This document shows, piece after piece, positions 54,732 to 64,000 of a stretch of 64,000 nt of DNA (position 1 is the first letter of the stretch; every line of letters starts with the position of its first letter). The stretch spans positions 263,036,077 to 263,100,076 of the forward strand of contig CP136061.1 of the NCBI GenBank assembly GCA_032622095.1. The letters are read 5' to 3'. A program made the translations under genes and the position numbers. A model generated the notes under the pieces. The model was not told where the DNA came from. It searched no databases and worked only from the letters and a program-made list of their open reading frames with translations. Source of the DNA: Siphonodentalium dalli. Its lineage: Eukaryota > Mollusca > Scaphopoda > Gadilida > Siphonodentaliidae.

Positions 54732-57700
54732 CAGAACGAAAATGTAAACAAACACCAAATCACCCCATACATTCACATTTCCCCGTCCCGCGGCGATATT
54801 TTTACATAAAATGTTAGATTAACATCTTCTCGACATCATTGTAACATTTTATTGACCATAATCAAGATGAAAACATGTTTTTTTTCGCTGATGGGACGGA
54901 AGCGAAATTACAGAACGGGATGGGACGGTATTAGATAGGATGGGACGGTATTAGAAAACGCAGAACAGCTAAGATAGACCCCTAAACTTGCTGTTTAGCA
55001 ATAATACAGCATGTAGCAGCACCAAAATGGCTCTATATGGTCATCAGTGCAGCATTTTATTGGTGATCCCATTTTATTGACCATAATCAAGATGAAAACA
55101 TGTTTTTTTTCGCTGATGGGACGGAAGCGAAATTGCAGAACGAAAATGTAAACACCAAATCACCCCATGCATTCACATTTCCCCGTCCCGCGGCGATATT
55201 TTTACATAAAATGTTAGATTAATATCTTCTCGACATCATTGCAACATTTTATTGACCATAATCAAGATGAAAACATGTTTTTTTTCGCTGATGGGACGGA
55301 AGCGAAATTGCAGAACGGGATGGGACGGTATTAGATAGGATGGGACGGTATTAGAAAACGCAGAACAGCTAAGATAGACCCCTAAACTTGCTGTTTAGCA
55401 ATAATACAGCATGTAGCAGCACCAAAATGGCTCTATATGGTCATCAGTGCAGCATTTTATTGGTGATCCCATTTTATTGACCATAATCAAGATGAAAACA
55501 TGTTTTTTTTCGCTGATGGGACGGAAGCGAAATTGCAGAACGAAAATGTAAACACCAAATCACCCCATGCATTCACATTTCCCCGTCCCGCGGCGATATT
55601 TTTACATAAAATGTTAGATTAACATCTTCTCGACATCATTGTAACATTTTATTGACCATAATCAAGATGAAAACATGTTTTTTTTCGCTGATGGGACGGA
55701 AGCGAAATTGCAGAACGGGATGGGACGGTATTAGATAGGATGGGACGGTATTAGAAAACGCAGAACAGCTAAGATAGACCCCTAAACTTGCTGTTTAGCA
55801 ATAATACAGCATGTAGCAGCACCAAAATGGCTCTATATGGTCATCAGTGCAGCATTTTATTGGTGATCCCATTTTATTGACCATAATCAAGATGAAAACA
55901 TGTTTTTTTTCGCTGATGGGACGGAAGCGAAATTGCAGAACGAAAATGTAAACACCAAATCACCCCATGCATTCACATTTCCCCGTCCCGCGGCGATATT
56001 TTTACATAAAATGTTAGATTAACATCTTCTCGACATCATTGTAACATTTTATTGACCATAATCAAGATGAAAACATGTTTTTTTTCGCTGATGGGACGGA
56101 AGCGAAATTGCAGAACGGGATGGGACGGTATTAGATAGGATGGGACGGTATTAGAAAACGCAGAACAGCTAAGATAGACCCCTAAACTTGCTGTTTAGCA
56201 ATAATACAGCATGTAGCAGCACCAAAATGGCTCTATATGGTCATCAGTGCAGCATTTTATTGGTGATCCCATTTTATTGACCATAATCAAGATGAAAACA
56301 TGTTTTTTTTCGCTGATGGGACGGAAGCGAAATTGCAGAACGAAAATGTAAACAAACACCAAATCACCCCATGCATTCACATTTCACCATCCCGCGGCGA
56401 TATTTTTACATAAAATGTTAGATTAACATCTTCTCGACATCATTGTAACATTTTATTGACCATAATCAAGATGAAAACATGTTTTTTTTTCGCTGATGGG
56501 ACGGAAGCGAAATTGCAGAACGGGATGGGACGGTATTAGATAGGATGGGACGGTATTAGAAAACGCAGAACAGCTAAGATAGACCCCTAAACTTGCTGTT
56601 TAGCAATAATACAGCATGTAGCAGCACCAAAATGGCTCTATATGGTCATCAGTGCAGCATTTTATTGGTGATCCCATTTTATTGACCATAATCAAGATGA
56701 AAACATGTTTTTTTTCGCTGATGGGACGGAAGCGAAATTGCAGAACGAAAATGTAAACAAACACCAAATCACCCCATGCATTCACATTTCACCATCCCGC
56801 GGCGATATTTTTACATAAAATGTTAGATTAACATCTTCTCGACATCATTGTAACATTTTATTGACCATAATCAAGATGAAAACATGTTTTTTTTCGCTGA
56901 TGGGACGGAAGCGAAATTGCAGAACGGGATGGGACGGTATTAGATAGGATGGGACGGTATTAGAAAACGCAGAACAGCTAAGATAGACCCCTAAACTTGC
57001 TGTTTAGCAATAATACAGCATGTAGCAGCACCAAAATGGCTCTATATGGTCATCAGTGCAGCATTTTATTGGTGATCCCATTTTATTGACCATAATCAAG
57101 ATGAAAACATGTTTTTTTTCGCTGATGGGACGGAAGCGAAATTGCAGAACGAAAATGTAAACACCAAATCACCCCATGCATTCACATTTCCCCGTCCCGC
57201 GGCGATATTTTTACATAAAATGTTAGATTAATATCTTCTCGACATCATTGCAACATTTTATTGACCATAATCAAGATGAAAACATGTTTTTTTTCGCTGA
57301 TGGGACGGAAGCGAAATTGCAGAACGGGATGGGACGGTATTAGATAGGATGGGACGGTATTAGAAAACGCAGAACAGCTAAGATAGACCCCTAAACTTGC
57401 TGTTTAGCAATAATACAGCATGTAGCAGCACCAAAATGGCTCTATATGGTCATCAGTGCAGCATTTTATTGGTGATCCCATTTTATTGACCATAATCAAG
57501 ATGAAAACATGTTTTTTTTCGCTGATGGGACGGAAGCGAAATTGCAGAACGAAAATGTAAACACCAAATCACCCCATGCATTCACATTTCCCCGTCCCGC
57601 GGCGATATTTTTACATGAAATGTTAGATTAACATCTTCTCGACATCATTGTAACATTTTATTGACCATAATCAAGATGAAAACATGTTTTTTTTCGCTGA

Positions 57701-58348
57701 TGGGACGGAAGCGAAATTGCAGAACGGGATGGGACGGTATTAGATAGGATGGGACGGTATTAGAAAACGCAGAACAGCTAAGATAGACCCCTAAACTTGC
57801 TGTTTAGCAATAATACAGCATGTAGCAGCACCAAAATGGCTCTATATGGTCATCAGTGCAGCATTTTATTGGTGATCCCATTTTATTGACCATAATCAAG
57901 ATGAAAACATGTTTTTTTTCGCTGATGGGACGGAAGCGAAATTGCAGAACGAAAATGTAAACAAACACCAAATCACCCCATGCATTCACATTTCACCATC
58001 CCGCGGCGATATTTTTACATAAAATGTTAGATTAACATCTTCTCGACATCATTGTAACATTTTATTGACCATAATCAAGATGAAAACATGTTTTTTTTCG
58101 CTGATGGGACGGAAGCGAAATTGCAGAACGGGATGGGACGGTATTAGATAGGATGGGACGGTATTAGAAAACGCAGAACAGCTAAGATAGACCCCTAAAC
58201 TTGCTGTTTAGCAATAATACAGCATGTAGCAGCACCAAAATGGCTCTATATGGTCATCAGTGCAGCATTTTATTGGTGATCCCATTTTATTGACCATAAT
58301 CAAGATGAAAACATGTTTTTTTTCGCTGATGGGACGGAAGCGAAATTG
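54732..58348. repeat. Mosaic block: v2, s1, s2, s2, c9, c, s1, s2*, c
   Basis: A starts: 54732 v2, 55136 s1, 55536 s2, 55936 s2, 56336 c9, 56741 c, 57145 s1, 57545 s2*, 57945 c. The first 2,009 bp parallel 8411-10419. There the following c module joins another A, whereas here it is followed by a B and a HOR2-type tail. The two loci share an origin on the left and diverge at this point. Confidence 0.83.
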
Positions 58349-61161
58349 CAGAACGAAAATGTAAACAAACACCAAATCACCCCATACATTCACTTTTCCC
58401 CGTCCCGCGGCGATATTTTTACATAAAATGTTAGATTAACATCTTCTCGACATCATTGTAACATTTTATTGACCATAATCAAGATGAAAACATGTTTTTT
58501 TTCGCTGATGGGACGGAAGCGAAATTACAGAACGGGATGGGACGGTATTAGATAGGATGGGACGGTATTAGAAAACGCAGAACAGCTAAGATAGACCCCT
58601 AAACTTGCTGTTTAGCAATAATACAGCATGTAGCAGCACCAAAATGGCTCTATATGGTCATCAGTGCAGCATTTTATTGGTGATCCCATTTTATTGACCA
58701 TAATCAAGATGAAAACATGTTTTTTTTCGCTGATGGGACGGAAGCGAAATTGCAGAACGAAAATGTAAACAAACACCAAATCACCCCATGCATTCACATT
58801 TCCCCGTCCCGCGGCGATATTTTTACATAAAATGTTAGATTAACATCTTCTCGACATCATTGTAACATTTTATTGACCATAATCAAGATGAAAACATGTT
58901 TTTTTTTCGCTGATGGGACGGAAGCGAAATTGCAGAACGGGATGGGACGGTATTAGATAGGATGGGACGGTATTAGAAAACGCAGAACAGCTAAGATAGA
59001 CCCCTAAACTTGCTGTTTAGCAATAATACAGCATGTAGCAGCACCAAAATGGCTCTATATGGTCATCAGTGCAGCATTTTATTGGTGGTCCCATTTTATT
59101 GACCATAATCAAGATGAAAACATGTTTTTTTTCGCTGATGGGACGGAAGCGAAATTGCAGAACGAAAATGTAAACAAACACCAAATCACCCCATGCATTC
59201 ACATTTCCCCGTCTCGCGGCGATATTTTTACATAAAATGTTAGATTAACATCTTCTCGACATCATTGTAACATTTTATTGACCATAATCAAGATGAAAAC
59301 ATGTTTTTTTTCGCTGATGGGACGGAAGCGAAATTGCAGAACGGGATGGGACGGTATTAGATAGGATGGGACGGTATTAGAAAACGCAGAACAGCTAAGA
59401 TAGACCCCTAAACTTGCTGTTTAGCAATAATACAGCATGTAGCAGCACCAAAATGGCTCTATATGGTCATCAGTGCAGCATTTTATTGGTGATCCCATTT
59501 TATTGACCATAATCAAGATGAAAACATGTTTTTTTTCGCTGATGGGACGGAAGCGAAATTGCAGAACGAAAATGTAAACACCAAATCACCCCATGCATTC
59601 ACATTTCCCCGTCCCGCGGCGATATTTTTACATAAAATGTTAGATTAATATCTTCTCGACATCATTGCAACATTTTATTGACCATAATCAAGATGAAAAC
59701 ATGTTTTTTTTCGCTGATGGGACGGAAGCGAAATTGCAGAACGGGATGGGACGGTATTAGATAGGATGGGACGGTATTAGAAAACGCAGAACAGCTAAGA
59801 TAGACCCCTAAACTTGCTGTTTAGCAATAATACAGCATGTAGCAGCACCAAAATGGCTCTATATGGTCATCAGTGCAGCATTTTATTGGTGATCCCATTT
59901 TATTGACCATAATCAAGATGAAAACATGTTTTTTTTCGCTGATGGGACGGAAGCGAAATTGCAGAACGAAAATGTAAACACCAAATCACCCCATGCATTC
60001 ACATTTCCCCGTCCCGCGGCGATATTTTTACATAAAATGTTAGATTAATATCTTCTCGACATCATTGCAACATTTTATTGACCATAATCAAGATGAAAAC
60101 ATGTTTTTTTTCGCTGATGGGACGGAAGCGAAATTGCAGAACGGGATGGGACGGTATTAGATAGGATGGGACGGTATTAGAAAACGCAGAACAGCTAAGA
60201 TAGACCCCTAAACTTGCTGTTTAGCAATAATACAGCATGTAGCAGCACCAAAATGGCTCTATATGGTCATCAGTGCAGCATTTTATTGGTGATCCCATTT
60301 TATTGACCATATTCAAGATGAAAACATGTTTTTTTTCGCTGATGGGACGGAAGCGAAATTGCAGAACGAAAATGTAAACACCAAATCACCCCATGCATTC
60401 ACATTTCCCCGTCCCGCGGCGATATTTTTACATAGAATGTTAGATTAACATCTTCTCGACATCATTGTAACATTTTATTGACCATAATCAAGATGAAAAC
60501 ATGTTTTTTTTCGCTGATGGGACGGAAGCGAAATTGCAGAACGGGATGGGACGGTATTAGATAGGATGGGACGGTATTAGAAAACGCAGAACAGCTAAGA
60601 TAGACCCCTAAACTTGCTGTTTAGCAATAATACAGCATGTAGCAGCACCAAAATGGCTCTATATGGTCATCAGTGCAGCATTTTATTGGTGATCCCATTT
60701 TATTGACCATATTCAAGATGAAAACATGTTTTTTTTCGCTGATGGGACGGAAGCGAAATTGCAGAACGAAAATGTAAACACCAAATCACCCCATGCATTC
60801 ACATTTCCCCGTCCCGCGGCGATATTTTTACATAGAATGTTAGATTAACATCTTCTCGACATCATTGTAACATTTTATTGACCATAATCAAGATGAAAAC
60901 ATGTTTTTTTTCGCTGATGGGACGGAAGCGAAATTGCAGAACGGGATGGGACGGTATTAGATAGGATGGGACGGTATTAGAAAACGCAGAACAGCTAAGA
61001 TAGACCCCTAAACTTGCTGTTTAGCAATAATACAGCATGTAGCAGCACCAAAATGGCTCTATATGGTCATCAGTGCAGCATTTTATTGGTGGTCCCATTT
61101 TATTGACCATAATCAAGATGAAAACATGTTTTTTTTCGCTGATGGGACGGAAGCGAAATTG
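58349..61161. repeat. Mosaic block: v1, g9, t, then s1-s1-s2-s2
   Basis: A starts: 58349 v1, 58753 g9 (then B with GGTGGTCCC), 59158 t, 59562 s1, 59962 s1, 60362 s2 (ATAGAATG), 60762 s2 (ATAGAATG). The last B (60937) carries GGTGGTCCC. HOR1 has single s1 and s2 monomers here; this locus has each twice. Confidence 0.87.
59562..61161. repeat. Two adjacent 400-bp monomer duplications
   Basis: The A modules at 59562 and 59962 are the same s1 type. Those at 60362 and 60762 share the otherwise unseen A-to-G at 60435 and 60835. The preceding B modules share an otherwise unseen A-to-T at 60312 and 60712, exactly 400 bp apart. The shared private variants show direct duplication of a single monomer. 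Confidence 0.9.
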
Positions 61162-62548
61162 CAGAACGAAAATGTAAACAAACACCAAATCACCCCATGC
61201 ATTCACATTTCACCATCCCGCGGCGATATTTTTACATAAAATGTTAGATTAACATCTTCTCGACATCATTGTAACATTTTATTGACCATAATCAAGATGA
61301 AAACATGTTTTTTTTCGCTGATGGGACGGAAGCGAAATTGCAGAACGAAAATGTAAACAAACACCAAATCACCCCATGCATTCACATTTCCCCGTCCCGC
61401 GGCGATATTTTTACATAAAATGTTAGATTAACATCTTCTCGACATCATTGCAACATTTTATTGACCATAATCAAGATGAAAACATGTTTTTTTTCGCTGA
61501 TGGGACGGAAGCGAAATTGCAGAACGGGATGGGACGGTATTAGATAGGATGGGACGGTATTAGAAAACGCAGAACAGCTAAGATAGACCCCTAAACTTGC
61601 TGTTTAGCAATAATACAGCATGTAGCAGCACCAAAATGGCTCTATATGGTCATCAGTGCAGCATTTTATTGGTGATCCCATTTTATTGACCATAATCAAG
61701 ATGAAAACATGTTTTTTTTCGCTGATGGGACGGAAGCGAAATTGCAGAACGAAAATGTAAACACCAAATCACCCCATGCATTCACATTTCCCCGTCCCGC
61801 GGCGATATTTTTACATAAAATGTTAGATTAATATCTTCTCGACATCATTGTAACATTTTATTGACCATAATCAAGATGAAAACATGTTTTTTTTCGCTGA
61901 TGGGACGGAAGCGAAATTGCAGAACGGGATGGAACGGTATTAGATAGGATGGGACGGTATTAGAAAACGCAGAACAGCTAAGATAGACCCCTAAACTTGC
62001 TGTTTAGCAATAATACAGCATGTAGCAGCACCAAAATGGCTCTATATGGTCATCAGTGCAGCATTTTATTGGTGATCCCATTTTATTGACCATAATCAAG
62101 ATGAAAACATGTTTTTTTTCGCTGATGGGACGGAAGCGAAATTGCAGAACGAAAATGTAAACAAACACCAAATCACCCCATGCATTCACATTTCACCATC
62201 CCGCGGCGATATTTTTACATAAAATGTTAGATTAACATCTTCTCGACATCATTGTAACATTTTATTGACCATAATCAAGATGAAAACATGTTTTTTTTCG
62301 CTGATGGGACGGAAGCGAAATTGCAGAACGGGATGGGACGGTATTAGATAGGATGGGACGGTATTAGAAAACGCAGAACAGCTAAGATAGACCCCTAAAC
62401 TTGCTGTTTAGCAATAATACAGCATGTAGCAGCACCAAAATGGCTCTATATGGTCATCAGTGCAGCATTTTATTGGTGATCCCATTTTATTGACCATAAT
62501 CAAGATGAAAACATGTTTTTTTTCGCTGATGGGACGGAAGCGAAATTG
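61162..62548. repeat. HOR1 partial copy (members 9-12)
   Basis: A starts: 61162 c (no B), 61341 g with GCAAC, 61745 s1' (then B with GGATGGAACGG), 62145 c. At 1,387 bp it has the same order and length as 14808-16194. The A-A junction is at 61341. Confidence 0.88.
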
Positions 62549-64000
62549 CAGAACGAAAATGTAAACAAACACCAAATCACCCCATACATTCACATTTCCC
62601 CGTCCCGCGGCGATATTTTTACATAAAATGTTAGATTAACATCTTCTCGACATCATTGTAACATTTTATTGACCATAATCAAGATGAAAACATGTTTTTT
62701 TTCGCTGATGGGACGGAAGCGAAATTACAGAACGGGATGGGACGGTATTAGATAGGATGGGACGGTATTAGAAAACGCAGAACAGCTAAGATAGACCCCT
62801 AAACTTGCTGTTTAGCAATAATACAGCATGTAGCAGCACCAAAATGGCTCTATATGGTCATCAGTGCAGCATTTTATTGGTGGTCCCATTTTATTGACCA
62901 TAATCAAGATGAAAACATGTTTTTTTTCGCTGATGGGACGGAAGCGAAATTGCAGAACGAAAATGTAAACAAACACCAAATCACCCCATGCATTCACATT
63001 TCACCATCCCGCGGCGATATTTTTACATAAAATGTTAGATTAACATCTTCTCGACATCAATGTAACATTTTATTGACCATAATCAAGATGAAAACATGTT
63101 TTTTTTCGCTGATGGGACGGAAGCGAAATTGCAGAACGAAAATGTAAACAAACACCAAATCACCCCATGCATTCACATTTCCCCGTCCCGCGGCGATATT
63201 TTTACATAAAATGTTAGATTAATATCTTCTCGACATCATTGTAACATTTTATTGACCATAATCAAGATGAAAACATGTTTTTTTTCGCTGATGGGACGGA
63301 AGCGAAATTGCAGAACGGGATGGGACGGTATTAGATAGGATGGGACGGTATTAGAAAACGCAGAACAGCTAAGATAGACCCCTAAACTTGCTGTTTAGCA
63401 ATAATACAGCATGTAGCAGCACCAAAATGGCTCTATATGGTCATCAGTGCAGCATTTTATTGGTGATCCCATTTTATTGACCATAATCAAGATGAAAACA
63501 TGTTTTTTTTCGCTGATGGGACGGAAGCGAAATTGCAGAACGAAAATGTAAACAAACACCAAATCACCCCATGCATTCACATTTCCCCGTCCCGCGGCGA
63601 TATTTTTACATAAAATGTTAGATTAACATCTTCTCGACATCATTGTAACATTTTATTGACCATAATCAAGATGAAAACATGTTTTTTTTTCGCTGATGGG
63701 ACGGAAGCGAAATTGCAGAACGGGATGGGACGGTATTAGATAGGATGGGACGGTATTAGAAAACGCAGAACAGCTAAGATAGACCCCTAAACTTGCTGTT
63801 TAGCAATAATACAGCATGTAGCAGCACCAAAATGGCTCTATATGGTCATCAGTGCAGCATTTTATTGGTGGTCCCATTTTATTGACCATAATCAAGATGA
63901 AAACATGTTTTTTTTCGCTGATGGGACGGAAGCGAAATTGCAGAACGAAAATGTAAACAAACACCAAATCACCCCATGCATTCACATTTCCCCGTCTCGC
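62549..64000. repeat. HOR1 partial copy (members 1-5), cut by the window end
   Basis: A starts: 62549 v2 (then B with GGTGGTCCC), 62953 c with CATCAATG (no B), 63132 long TAATATC/GTAAC, 63536 g9 (then B with GGTGGTCCC), 63941 t, of which only 60 bp are present. The order matches 11807-13258, so another HOR1 domain probably continues to the right. The A-A junction is at 63132. Confidence 0.9.

Larger units (their letters stand above)
1..64000. repeat. Higher-order satellite DNA array spanning the window
   Basis: Every base belongs to a head-to-tail array of two alternating modules, A (179 or 175 bp) and B (225 bp). I count 153 full B, 166 full A and a final partial A. 153x225 + 108x179 + 58x175 + 60 + 33 extra T bases equals 64,000, so no room is left for an insertion or unique segment. 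Copies differ by a small set of diagnostic substitutions, one 4-bp indel and the length of one T tract. There is no inversion. Both ends of the array lie outside the window. The organisation is that of centromeric or other heterochromatic satellites in eukaryotes. Host and chromosomal position are unknown. Copy number depends on correct assembly of near-identical repeats. Confidence 0.98.

Noticed and set aside
1-64000. CRISPR array
   Set aside because: The spacers (a and b) are two fixed repeated sequences of 102-152 bp rather than many unique ones, the R repeat is 73 bp, and no cas gene is present.
1-64000. Transposon, retroelement or Helitron remnants
   Set aside because: No reverse transcriptase, transposase or long reading frame, no terminal repeats with target duplications, and module accounting leaves no room for an insertion. 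Origin of the monomer from a short element cannot be excluded but is not shown.
1-64000. 5S, tRNA, rDNA spacer or other RNA gene array
   Set aside because: No recognisable Pol III internal boxes, tRNA fold or rRNA sequence in the A or B consensus on either strand.
1-64000. Telomeric repeat array
   Set aside because: No short TTAGGG-like or other telomeric tandem unit is present; the shortest tandem is the 20-bp pair in B.

Overview
The whole 64 kb is one uninterrupted eukaryotic satellite DNA array. I find no protein gene, RNA gene, transposon or unique sequence. All repeats run head to tail in one orientation. GC content, hand-counted on one reference monomer, is about 39%. Nothing here identifies the species. 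The structure (a ~400 bp monomer, nested higher-order repeats, near-identical copies) is what centromeric, pericentromeric or subtelomeric heterochromatin looks like in a long-read assembly of an animal or plant. That location is inferred, because neither flank is in the window.

The basic unit has two parts. Module A is 179 bp, or 175 bp when a 4-bp AAAC duplication is absent. Module B is 225 bp. Both end in the same 66 bp, and with the 7 bp that begins the next module this makes a shared 73-bp segment, here called R. The array therefore reads R-a-R-b-R-a-R-b, with a monomer of 400 or 404 bp. I count 153 complete B, 166 complete A (108 long, 58 short) and one 60-bp partial A at the right end. 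With 33 extra T bases in the T8 tracts, these lengths add up to exactly 64,000. Alternation breaks 15 times: 14 A-A junctions (a B is missing) and one B-B junction at 33569 (an A is missing).

A-module subtypes used below: v1 (TACATTC plus CACTTTT), v2 (TACATTC plus CACATTT), c (CACCATC), g (long, CCCGTCC), t (CGTCTCG), s1 (short, TAATATC and GCAAC), s1' (TAATATC and GTAAC), s2 (short, TAACATC and GTAAC), s2* (s2 with ATGAAATG). A '9' after the name means T9 instead of T8.

The subtypes form two higher-order repeats (HORs). HOR1 is about 4,388 bp (12 A, 10 B). It occurs as four tandem copies at 11807-29361, with pieces at 2818-6218, 30568-33568, 61162-62548 and 62549-64000. HOR2 is about 5,635 bp (14 AB monomers), with three copies at 33794-50702 and a shorter derivative at 50703-54731. 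It contains a 2,413-bp six-monomer tandem duplication. The rest (1-2817, 6219-11806, 29362-33793, 54732-61161) is mosaic sequence joining HOR1 and HOR2 segments. The picture is of repeated unequal exchange and very recent amplification, with R as the likely exchange site. The short minus-strand reading frame that recurs across B-A junctions is a by-product of the repeat and not a gene.
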